Assembly (NCBI RefSeq): GCF_040371945.1
Contig: NZ_BAABWS010000001.1
Location: 1,364,001-1,428,000 of the forward strand
Length of the DNA stretch: 64,000 nucleotides
DNA from: Litorivita sp040371945
Lineage (GTDB): Bacteria > Pseudomonadota > Alphaproteobacteria > Rhodobacterales > Rhodobacteraceae
Reading direction: 5' to 3'
This document shows, in pieces, positions 24,846 to 31,735 of this stretch. The notes under the pieces were generated by a model. It had not been told where the DNA came from, did no database searches, and saw nothing but the letters and a program-made list of their open reading frames with translations. The position numbers were made by a program, and so were the translations under genes. How positions within the stretch are numbered: position 1 is the stretch's first letter; each line of letters opens with the position of its first letter.

Positions 24846-25775
24846 ATGACCCAAGCCGCACAATGCCCCCCCAAGGCAGCCCCCGATGCGGCGTCGCCCG
24901 CCGCCCCTGACCCGCGCCCCGACCTTGCGCCTGCCCAGACCGATGCCGCCGCGCAGGGCGGCTATCACTACGCCGTCATGCGCCGCGCCATCGAGGCGAT
25001 CGACGCCGCCGATGGGCCGCTTTCGCTGGAGGCCCTATCGGCGCAGATCGGCATGAGCCCCGCGCATTTCCAGCGGCTGTTCTCCGCATGGGTGGGCATC
25101 TCGCCCAAGCGCTACCAACAATATCTGCACCTCGATCAGGCCAAACAGATGCTGCGCGAGCGCATGACCACATTGCAAACCAGCCACGCCATCGGCCTGT
25201 CCGGCAGCAGCCGCCTGCATGATCTTTTCGTGCGGTGGGAAGCCATGAGCCCGGGTGATTTTGCGCGCAAGGGCGAAGGGCTGACCATCCATTGGGGCTG
25301 GTTCGACAGCCCCTTTGGCCCCGCGTTGGTCATGGGCACGGATCGCGGCCTTTGCGGGTTGGCCTTTGCCGCCGAAACCGGACCCGAGGCGGCGATGGCG
25401 GATTTGCGCGCGCGCTGGTCCAAGGCGCGGTTTGCCGAAAACCCGCGCGCCCTTGCGCCCATGGCAAAGGCCGCGCTCGCCCAGCGCGGCGAAACCCGCC
25501 TGCATCTGATCGGCGCGCCCTTCCAGATCAAGGTCTGGGAGGCGCTTTTGCGCATCCCCTCGGGCCATGTCACCACCTATAGCGAGATCGCAGGTGCCAT
25601 CGGCAGCCCCCGCGCCGTGCGCGCCGTCGGCACCGCCGTGGGCCGCAATCCGGTCAGCTGGCTGATCCCCTGCCACCGCGCCTTGCGCAAATCCGGCGCG
25701 CTTGGCGGATACCACTGGGGCCTGCCGGTCAAACGCGCGCTTTTGGCCTATGAAAGCGCCCGCCGCGACGGATAG
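24846..25775 (+). CDS. Ada-like protein: AraC-type HTH plus O6-methylguanine-DNA methyltransferase
   Basis: 309 residues. An AraC-type DNA-binding region lies at about 45-140 (LEALSAQIGMSPAHFQRLFSAWVGISP), followed by a methyltransferase domain at about 150-305 with the active-site PCHR (Cys276) and IPSGHVTTYSEIA. It repairs O6-alkylguanine by irreversible alkyl transfer and probably also regulates transcription. The N-terminal zinc/phosphotriester domain of E. coli Ada is missing and replaced by about 40 Pro/Ala-rich residues. ATG 24846 was preferred over the GTG two codons earlier. Confidence 0.9.
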   Translation: MTQAAQCPPKAAPDAASPAAPDPRPDLAPAQTDAAAQGGYHYAVMRRAIEAIDAADGPLSLEALSAQIGMSPAHFQRLFSAWVGISPKRYQQYLHLDQAKQMLRERMTTLQTSHAIGLSGSSRLHDLFVRWEAMSPGDFARKGEGLTIHWGWFDSPFGPALVMGTDRGLCGLAFAAETGPEAAMADLRARWSKARFAENPRALAPMAKAALAQRGETRLHLIGAPFQIKVWEALLRIPSGHVTTYSEIAGAIGSPRAVRAVGTAVGRNPVSWLIPCHRALRKSGALGGYHWGLPVKRALLAYESARRDG

Positions 25776-25825
25776 GCGATGCGCTATTTTCCGCCGATTG
25801 GTGCCGCCTGCGCCCGCGCGCCCTG

Positions 25826-25854
25826 TTGGGCCGCGCGCAAACTCGGCCTATATA
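25826..25854 (+). promoter_or_regulatory. Sigma-70 type promoter for the OmpA lipoprotein gene
   Basis: TTGGGC (25826-25831) and TATATA (25849-25854) are separated by 17 bases, 46 bases upstream of the OmpA-family ATG. Confidence 0.5.
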
Positions 25855-25900
25855 AGGGAAAACCCCGCCCGAGACGGGCACAAATGACCGAGGCAAAGAC

Positions 25901-26593
25901 ATGACCCAAACACAAACCGCCGCCGCGCGCCCCCGCGCCTTTCCCAAATCCGCTCTCGCGCTTGGCGCGGCCTCTTTGATCGCGCTGACCGCTTGCACCG
26001 ATCCGGCGATGATGAACCCCGATGATCCGCAGCGAAACACCAAACAAGGCACGCTTTTGGGCAGCCTCGTCGGCGCCGCCGCGGGCGCCATGGTCTCGGA
26101 CAACAAAGCCAAAGGCGCGGTGATCGGCGGGCTGGTCGGCGCGGGCGCAGGCGCGGCCATCGGCAACAACCTCGACAAACAAGAGGCCGCATTGCGCCGC
26201 GATCTGGGCAATGACAATGTCACCATCCGCAACACCGGCGACCGGTTGATCGTGACCTTGCCGCAAGACATCCTCTTTGCCACCGACAGCGCCTCGCTGC
26301 GCCCCGATCTGCAAAGCGATCTGCGCACCGTCGCGGCCAATCTGAACGATTACCCCAATACCACCGTGCAGGTTCTGGGCCATACCGACAACACCGGCGG
26401 GGCCTCCTATAACCTCGACCTGTCGGCGCGCCGTGCCAGCACCGTGGCCAATGTGTTGATCGCGTCGGGGGTTGCACCCTCGCGCATCGTGACGACGGGC
26501 CGCGGCGAGGATCAACCGATTGCCTCGAACCTGACGCCCGAGGGCCGCGCGCAAAACCGCCGCGTTGAAATCGTGATCTTGCCGAACGCCTAA
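25901..26593 (+). CDS. OmpA family lipoprotein (YiaD-like)
   Basis: 230 residues. A lipoprotein signal ends in LIALTAC (Cys32). Glycine-zipper repeats (GSLVGAAAGAMV, GGLVGAGAGAAIG) follow, then the C-terminal OmpA peptidoglycan-binding domain (about 110-225) with GHTDNTGGASYN and LSARRASTVANVL. It probably anchors the outer membrane to peptidoglycan. The start ATG 25901 follows GAGGCAAAGAC. A promoter precedes it and a strong terminator follows, so it is likely monocistronic. Confidence 0.92.
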   Translation: MTQTQTAAARPRAFPKSALALGAASLIALTACTDPAMMNPDDPQRNTKQGTLLGSLVGAAAGAMVSDNKAKGAVIGGLVGAGAGAAIGNNLDKQEAALRRDLGNDNVTIRNTGDRLIVTLPQDILFATDSASLRPDLQSDLRTVAANLNDYPNTTVQVLGHTDNTGGASYNLDLSARRASTVANVLIASGVAPSRIVTTGRGEDQPIASNLTPEGRAQNRRVEIVILPNA

Positions 26594-26620
26594 ACCGCGC
26601 CGCGCCGCATCGCCATCTAT

Positions 26621-26659
26621 AAACGCCCCGCCTGTCCATAGGTCGGGGCGTTTTCTTTT
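26621..26659 (+). terminator. Rho-independent terminator after the OmpA lipoprotein gene
   Basis: AAACGCCCCG (26621-26630) pairs with CGGGGCGTTTT (26644-26654), followed by CTTTT. Confidence 0.85.
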
Positions 26660-26722
26660 GGCCTTTTCATGGCGGCGCAAGGCTCTAGGGTGGGGCGCGT
26701 CACTCTTTGGAAGGAATTGCCC

Positions 26723-27262
26723 ATGTCGTCCCCTGCTCCCGTGATCGGCCTGTGCGGCGCGCTGCGCGCCGGATCGACCAATGCGCTTTTGCTGGCCGAG
26801 GCGGCGCGACTTTATGGCGGTCCCTATGCGGCGCCCTCGCTCGACCTGCCGCTCTATAGCCAAGACATCGAGGACGCGGGCATGCCCGAAGCGGTCACCG
26901 CCTTGGCCGAGGCCATCGCCGCCGCTCCCGCGGTGATCATCTCCAGCCCCGAATACAACAGCGCCGTATCGGGGGTTTTGAAAAACGCGCTCGATTGGGT
27001 CAGCCGCACGCCGATCAAACCCTTTGCCGCAAAACCCGTCGCCATCATGACCGCTGCGGCGGGCATGACCGGCGGCGCGCGCGCGCAAGTCATGCTGCGC
27101 GCCTGCCTGACGCCGTTTCGCGCGCGCATCATCGCAGGGCCGGATGTGATGCTTGGCGACAGCCGCAATGCCTTTGACGCGCAGGGGCGGCTGACGCGCG
27201 AGACGACGGCGAACATGCTCGCCGATCTGATGGAGGCGCTGCGCCGCGAGGCGGAGCAATGA
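26723..27262 (+). CDS. NADPH-dependent FMN reductase
   Basis: 179 residues with a flavodoxin-like fold: the phosphate loop GALRAGSTNALLL near residues 11-23 and SSPEYNSAVSGVLKNALDWVSR near residues 74-95. Family members reduce FMN, quinones or chromate with NAD(P)H. ATG 26723 follows GGAAGGA. It is convergent with the following VOC gene, whose stop is 5 bases away. Confidence 0.9.
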   Translation: MSSPAPVIGLCGALRAGSTNALLLAEAARLYGGPYAAPSLDLPLYSQDIEDAGMPEAVTALAEAIAAAPAVIISSPEYNSAVSGVLKNALDWVSRTPIKPFAAKPVAIMTAAAGMTGGARAQVMLRACLTPFRARIIAGPDVMLGDSRNAFDAQGRLTRETTANMLADLMEALRREAEQ

Positions 27263-27266
27263 CGCC

Positions 27267-27683
27267 CTAGAGCCGGTTCGACACTTCGATCAGATTGCCA
27301 TCGGGATCGCGCAGATAGATCGACAGGATCGGCCCCTGCGCCCCCGTGCGCGCCACGGGGCCTTGCGCGATGGCGATGCCCGCGCGGGCCAGATGCGCGG
27401 CCCACTCCTGAAGCGGCGTTTGCGACAGGAAACACAAATCCGCCGAGCCTGCGGCCACCTGCGCCGCCTTCGGCTCGAACTCGGCGCCCAGCACATGCAG
27501 GTTGATTTTCTGCGCGCCAAAGACCAAAGCCGGACGCGGCGCGCCGCCCTTCGGGGTGAACCACTCGGCCCGCATACCCAGCGCCTGATAAAAGGCGATG
27601 CTGCGGTCCAGATCGCGCACCGTCAGCACCAGATGGTCAAGGCTCTGCACAGCGGGGCCGCCCGCCGCTTGCATGTCTTGCAT
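27267..27683 (-). CDS. VOC family protein
   Basis: 138 residues. The N-terminal SLDHLVLTVRDLDRSIAFY and the C-terminal IYLRDPDGNLIEVSN give the paired VOC modules with metal-binding His and Glu. It is probably a small dioxygenase/glyoxalase-like enzyme; the substrate is unknown. ATG 27683 follows AGGAGAGACGACA. Four 16-base tandem repeats lie directly upstream in its leader. Confidence 0.87.
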   Translation of the reverse strand: MQDMQAAGGPAVQSLDHLVLTVRDLDRSIAFYQALGMRAEWFTPKGGAPRPALVFGAQKINLHVLGAEFEPKAAQVAAGSADLCFLSQTPLQEWAAHLARAGIAIAQGPVARTGAQGPILSIYLRDPDGNLIEVSNRL

Positions 27684-27703
27684 TGTCGTCTCTCCTGTCT
27701 GCC

Positions 27704-27767
27704 GCGCCCTGTAGGGTCCGCGCCCTATGGACTGCGCGCCTTGTGAGTTTCGCGCCCTATGGACTGC
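27704..27767. repeat. Four tandem 16-bp repeats
   Basis: Units begin exactly at 27704, 27720, 27736 and 27752. The second and fourth are identical (GCGCCCTATGGACTGC); the first and third are degenerate. The array fills most of the 100-base gap between the FAD oxidase stop and the VOC start. Confidence 0.85.
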
Positions 27768-27783
27768 GCCATCGCTGCACGGC

Positions 27784-28908
27784 TCAAAAATTCGCTTCCG
27801 GCTCAAAGCCTTGGGGAATATCCGCCGCCCCGCCGAGCACCAGATCGGCCATAACCTCGCCCGCTTTGGGCGCCATGCCAAAGCCGATTTTGAACCCGCC
27901 ATTGGCGATATAGGCCCCCTCATGCAGCGGATGCGCGCCCAGCATCGGCGCGCGCGAGCGCGCCTTGGGCCGCACCCCTGCCCAGCGCTCGATCACCGGC
28001 GCATCGGCCAGAGCGGGCAAGGCCGCGCGGGCAGCCGCGATCACCGCATCCAGCTGCGCATCGGTGCTACGCGCATCGCGATACGCGCGCTCCGAGGTCG
28101 AGCCCACGGCCACCGTGCCATCCGCGTGGGGCACCACATGCACCCCGCCCGCAAATATCTGCGGCAAGCCCGAGGCCTCATAGCGCAGCAAAGCGCCCTG
28201 CCCCTTGACGCCGCCGCCCACGGGGCGCGCCCGCGCCGCCGATATCGCCTCCAGATCGGCCACGCCGGTGCACCAGATCACCGCGCCCTCGTCCGCCCCC
28301 ACCTGCACGATCTCGCCGCCCTTGACGCGGATCGCTTCGGCCAAGGCCTGCGCCGCCATGCGCGGATGCATCCGCGCCGAGAGCGTATCATAGACGTAAT
28401 ATCCCGTCGGGCTATGCGGCCGCCATGCGCCCCATGCCGCGACCGTATCGGCAACCGTATCTGCACTGCCCCGTGCACCGATCTCTGGACTGGCCTCTGC
28501 ACTGGCCTCTGCGCCCGCATCCGCCCGCATACCCACAACCTGCCACGCCGCGCGCCCTTGCCATAGCGCCTGCGCCCCCGCGATGCGCCCGCGCGCCAGA
28601 TCCACGGCCCGCGCATCGGCCAAGGGCTGCACCCGCCCGAGGCGCGCATAGCCCGAGGGCAAGCCGCACACCGCCTCGACCTGCTTCCAATAGGCCTCGG
28701 CCATCAACAGGCTCTCGAGTTGAAAGGCTTTTTTCGGGTTCCAGTTTTCCGGCACATGCGGCGCCAAAGCCCCGACCACGCCGCCGCTCGCCCCCGCGCC
28801 CACGCCGTGGGGGTCAATCACCCGCACCCGCGCCCCGCGCAAGATCAAGGACCACGCCACCGACAGGCCGAAAATCCCCGCCCCCCTTACCGTAGCATCC
28901 ACAGCCAT
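27784..28908 (-). CDS. FAD-dependent oxidoreductase, probable MnmC oxidase-half homologue
   Basis: 374 residues of the DadA/glycine oxidase family. The N-terminal dinucleotide fold is GAGIFGLSVAWSLILRGARV (residues 9-28), then GASGGVVGALAPH. The C-terminus has WAGVRPKARSRAPMLG and GFKIGFGMAPKAGEVMADL. The divergent neighbour encodes MnmD. In E. coli these two activities are fused in MnmC, whose FAD half oxidatively converts cmnm5U to nm5U, so this may be the separate oxidase half; ThiO-type glycine oxidase is the alternative. A low-complexity Ala/Glu/Ser insertion near residues 128-158 is encoded by tandem repeats. GAGIFGL replaces the commoner GAGIxG. Confidence 0.75.
   Translation of the reverse strand: MAVDATVRGAGIFGLSVAWSLILRGARVRVIDPHGVGAGASGGVVGALAPHVPENWNPKKAFQLESLLMAEAYWKQVEAVCGLPSGYARLGRVQPLADARAVDLARGRIAGAQALWQGRAAWQVVGMRADAGAEASAEASPEIGARGSADTVADTVAAWGAWRPHSPTGYYVYDTLSARMHPRMAAQALAEAIRVKGGEIVQVGADEGAVIWCTGVADLEAISAARARPVGGGVKGQGALLRYEASGLPQIFAGGVHVVPHADGTVAVGSTSERAYRDARSTDAQLDAVIAAARAALPALADAPVIERWAGVRPKARSRAPMLGAHPLHEGAYIANGGFKIGFGMAPKAGEVMADLVLGGAADIPQGFEPEANF
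28442..28512. repeat. Tandem 12-bp duplications inside the FAD oxidase gene
   Basis: 28442-28453 and 28454-28465 differ by one base (ACCGTATCGGCA / ACCGTATCTGCA). 28489-28500 and 28501-28512 are identical (ACTGGCCTCTGC). The unit is a multiple of three, so the frame is kept and an Ala/Glu/Ser-rich insert results. Confidence 0.8.
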
Positions 28909-29008
28909 CCATCGCCCCCATTGCCATTTGCCCGCAGCCTGCGCATTTTGGGCGGGCGCGGCCGATCACGGCGCGCCGGTTTTCACTGCTTCTCTAAGGG
29001 ACCCCGCG

Positions 29009-29758
29009 ATGCAAAGCCAGCACGCAGACCTCACATGGCGCGACAGCGGTGTGCCGGTCTCGACCCGTTTCGACGACCCCTATTTCAGCCTCGAAAACGG
29101 GCTGGCCGAAACCGCCTATGTGTTTTTGCAAGGCAACGATTTGCCCGAACGCTTTGCGGACGGCTTCCACATTGCCGAGCTTGGCTTTGGCACGGGGCTG
29201 AACCTATTGGCGGCGCTGCGCCTGTGGCGGCAAAGCGGCGCGCAGGGGCGATTGCATTTCACCTCCTTCGAGGCCTTCCCGATGCAGGCCGCCGAGATGC
29301 GCCGCGCCCATCGGGCCTTTGCCGAGATCGCGCAGATAAGCGACGATCTGATGCCCCGCCTCGAAGCCTCGCCAAAGCAGCTCTCGCTGCCCGATCTTGA
29401 ATTCACCCTCATCGAGGGCGATGCGCGCGAGACCGTGCCGCAGTGGCAAGGCCGCGCCGATGCGTGGTTTCTGGACGGGTTTTCTCCGGCCAAAAACCCC
29501 GAGCTATGGGATGCGGCGCTGATGCGCGCGCTTGCCCGCCGCACCGCCCCGATGGGCACGGCGGCCACCTATACCGCCGCCGGTTTCGTGCGCCGCAATC
29601 TGGCCGAGGCGGGGTTTGACGTGCGCCGTATCAAGGGCTTTGGCCGCAAGCGCCATATGACCACGGCGCAGATGCCCGCCGCTGGTCCAGCCGTGGATTC
29701 CGCCGTGGGTCCCGCCGCGCCCCGCAATGAGACCGATCCGCAAAGCCCGCCCGCATGA
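29009..29758 (+). CDS. mnmD: tRNA 5-methylaminomethyl-2-thiouridine methyltransferase MnmD (stand-alone)
   Basis: 249 residues. The N-terminal PVSTRFDDPYFSLENGLAE, the SAM-binding loop ELGFGTGLNLL (residues about 56-66), the DAWFLDGFSPAKNPELW catalytic block and a C-terminal GFGRKRHM are characteristic. It methylates nm5(s2)U34 of tRNA to mnm5. ATG 29009 follows AAGGGA. The last 25 residues are a Pro/Ala-rich tail not typical of the family. The stop overlaps the next gene (ATGA). Confidence 0.93.
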   Translation: MQSQHADLTWRDSGVPVSTRFDDPYFSLENGLAETAYVFLQGNDLPERFADGFHIAELGFGTGLNLLAALRLWRQSGAQGRLHFTSFEAFPMQAAEMRRAHRAFAEIAQISDDLMPRLEASPKQLSLPDLEFTLIEGDARETVPQWQGRADAWFLDGFSPAKNPELWDAALMRALARRTAPMGTAATYTAAGFVRRNLAEAGFDVRRIKGFGRKRHMTTAQMPAAGPAVDSAVGPAAPRNETDPQSPPA

Positions 29759-30624
29759 GCGCCGCGCAAAACACCCGCCTCGGGGTGATCTTGATGATCG
29801 CCACGACCTTTGTCTTCGCCGCCCAAGACGGGATTTCGCAATATCTCGTGCGCGAATACAATGTGCGCATGGTGGTGATGATCCGCTATTGGTTCTTCGC
29901 GGTTTTCGTCATCGCCGTGGCCAGCGCCAAGGCCGGAGGCCTGCGCGCCGCCGCCCGCACCGATCAGCCCGTCTTGCAAATCCTGCGCGGCACGCTTCTG
30001 GCGGCGGAAATCTGCGTCATGGTTTTGGGGTTCAAACTGCTCGGGCTGGTGGAAAGCCACGCAGTTTTTGCCTGCTATCCGCTGCTCATCGCGGCGCTGT
30101 CTGGGCCGGTCTTGGGCGAGCGCGTCGGATGGCGCAGATGGGCGGCGATCGGCGCGGGGTTTGTCGGGGTGATCATCGTCTTGCAACCCGGTTTCGGGGT
30201 GTTTCGCCCCGCCGCTGTGATCCCTTTGATCGCCGCCTTGATGTTCGCGCTCTACGGGCTTTTGACGCGCTATGCCGCCCGCCGCGACAGCGCCGCCACC
30301 AGCTTCTTTTGGACCGGCGTGACGGGGGCGGTGGTTTTGACCGCCGTGGGCATCGGCACATGGGAGCCGATGAGCGCCTATGACTGGCGCTGGATGGCGC
30401 TGTTATGCGTGACCGGCGCGCTGGGGCATTACCTGTTGATCCGCTGCTACGAGGTGGCCGAGGCCAGCGCGGTGCAGCCCTTTGCTTATCTACAACTGGT
30501 CTTTGCCTCGGGCATCGGGGTGATGGTCTTCGGCGAGGTCGTGCCCCATCACGTCGCCTTGGGCGGGGGCATCATCGTGAGCGCCGGTCTGTTCACCCTG
30601 TGGCGCGCACGCCAAGCGGCATAG
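29755..30624 (+). CDS. EamA/DMT family transporter
   Basis: 289 residues with ten predicted membrane helices and two EamA repeats (about residues 10-140 and 150-285). The start FVFAAQDGISQYLVREY is typical of the drug/metabolite transporter superfamily. The substrate is not evident. The ATG at 29755 overlaps the mnmD stop, so the two are translationally coupled although no functional link is obvious. Confidence 0.9.
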   Translation: MSAAQNTRLGVILMIATTFVFAAQDGISQYLVREYNVRMVVMIRYWFFAVFVIAVASAKAGGLRAAARTDQPVLQILRGTLLAAEICVMVLGFKLLGLVESHAVFACYPLLIAALSGPVLGERVGWRRWAAIGAGFVGVIIVLQPGFGVFRPAAVIPLIAALMFALYGLLTRYAARRDSAATSFFWTGVTGAVVLTAVGIGTWEPMSAYDWRWMALLCVTGALGHYLLIRCYEVAEASAVQPFAYLQLVFASGIGVMVFGEVVPHHVALGGGIIVSAGLFTLWRARQAA

Positions 30625-30765
30625 GCGGGGCGCGCGGCGGCGCGAGATGCGGGCGGCGGCGCCTGCGGGCCAAAAAACACGCCCCCCCCTCTTGCGGTCG
30701 CAGGTTTGCTTTCATCTGGGACACAATGCCGGATATTCAAGCGGAGTGCCGTGCCCCGCGCGGCG

Positions 30766-30783
30766 CAAGGGGCGCGCCCCTTG
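30766..30783. repeat. 18-bp perfect palindrome
   Basis: The palindrome is centred on GGCGCGCC with arms extending to CAAGG/CCTTG, in the 232-base gap before the VPLPA-CTERM gene. It has no U-tract, so it is either a weak terminator of the transporter gene or a protein site. Confidence 0.4.
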
Positions 30784-30814
30784 ACTCACACCCCAGTCTT
30801 GCGGAACTCTGGAC

Positions 30815-30828
30815 GGATTGAACAATCC
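30815..30828. promoter_or_regulatory. Palindrome upstream of the VPLPA-CTERM gene
   Basis: GGATTG-AA-CAATCC is a perfect inverted repeat 28 bases before the ATG of the VPLPA-CTERM gene. It is a possible operator. The regulator is unknown. Confidence 0.4.
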
Positions 30829-30856
30829 TTAACTCAACCTTTTTTCTGGGGGACAT

Positions 30857-31423
30857 ATGAAGTATTTTACGATCGCCGCCACGGCCTTGGCGCTCACTGC
30901 GGGCGCGGCAGGCGCCGCAACATTCCATGATGAAGCCATTGACGGAGACCTCACCAATTTCCTGTCCACTGTTGGCTCATCGGCCAATCCTTTCTTTGAT
31001 CTCACGACCGCAGGAAGCTACACAATTGTCGGCACCCTTGATGCCGGAGGCTCCGGCACAAGTGACGGTGTAGATGAATTCGACACCTTCCAGTTTTCCG
31101 TGAGCGGAGATTTCACAGTCGATTTGACAACCATCTCGGGCCTGACGTTCGGGACCCTCTATGACGACGGTGGCGGCTGCTGCTTCAGCTTCGCGGGTTC
31201 TGGCTCTTCTGGAACGGATATTTTCGCATCACTCGGGACCCTTCCCGCGGGCACATACGGCTTCGGGGTCGTGCCGTCAGGCAACAGCGGAGTGCATAGC
31301 TACAGCCTGACGATCAACACAACGAGTGGCATTCCCGACGTCCCTCTGCCGGCAGGATTTCCCTTGCTTGCGGCCGGCCTGATCGGCATGGGCGCTCTCG
31401 CGCGTCGCAAGAAAGCGGCCTGA
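30857..31423 (+). CDS. VPLPA-CTERM sorting domain protein (exported)
   Basis: 188 residues. A signal peptide (cleavage after AGA near residue 21) is followed by a Ser/Gly/Thr/Asp-rich beta region and a C-terminal sorting signal: VPLPAGFPLL, a hydrophobic helix, then RRKKAA. This is the VPLPA variant of PEP-CTERM, expected to be processed by an exosortase-type enzyme and displayed or released with exopolysaccharide. The exosortase is not in the window. Codon use is visibly less GC-biased than in its neighbours. The middle resembles bacterial pre-peptidase C-terminal (PPC)-like domains (DEFDTFQFSVSGDFTVDL). Confidence 0.87.
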   Translation: MKYFTIAATALALTAGAAGAATFHDEAIDGDLTNFLSTVGSSANPFFDLTTAGSYTIVGTLDAGGSGTSDGVDEFDTFQFSVSGDFTVDLTTISGLTFGTLYDDGGGCCFSFAGSGSSGTDIFASLGTLPAGTYGFGVVPSGNSGVHSYSLTINTTSGIPDVPLPAGFPLLAAGLIGMGALARRKKAA

Positions 31424-31430
31424 CCCCAAT

Positions 31431-31461
31431 GCCCAAGCGCGCCAGACGGCCGCGCTTGGGC
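31431..31461 (+). terminator. Hairpin after the VPLPA-CTERM gene
   Basis: GCCCAAGCGCG (31431-31441) and CGCGCTTGGGC (31451-31461) form a perfect 11-bp stem eight bases after the stop. No U-tract follows. Confidence 0.55.
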
Positions 31462-31735
31462 TGACCTGCTGCCCTGTGGCGCTGATCGGAGCACTTGCAC
31501 GAACGGGCCGACACCCGCAGATCTTGCGAGTGCGCGGGACAGTGGCGCGGCCGCTCACGCAGCCCCAGCGGTCTTTCAAACGACATTGGTTCTCGCGTCG
31601 GATCATGCGGCGGGCGGTGCGCTCGCCGTGGCCCCTCGCGCCGCATCCGGACATCCCGAAACGCCACCGACGCAATACCGACGTTTTACCGACGTGATAC
31701 AGGCAGCCGGTTTTGCCCCTTTGCGCGCCGCCGCG
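31462..31735. other. Non-coding convergent gap
   Basis: The gap from the VPLPA-CTERM stop to the transglycosylase stop is 312 bases. Apart from the hairpin at its left end and the 11-bp-phased direct repeats at 31666-31698, I see nothing in it. Short open frames have no ribosome sites and no family resemblance. Confidence 0.6.
31666..31698. repeat. Three direct repeats ACCGACG with exact 11-bp period
   Basis: ACCGACG occurs at 31666, 31677 and 31688, each followed by a variable four bases. This 7+4 phasing is the pattern bound by OmpR/PhoB-type regulators, but no start codon lies nearby on either strand. Confidence 0.6.

Noticed and set aside
27704..27767. Possible small CRISPR array
   Set aside because: The 16-base units abut without spacers and there are no cas genes, so it is a simple tandem repeat.
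28928..29008. Upstream extension of mnmD beginning at 28928
   Set aside because: It lacks a ribosome site and adds residues not found in the family; ATG 29009 has AAGGGA and the correct N-terminus.
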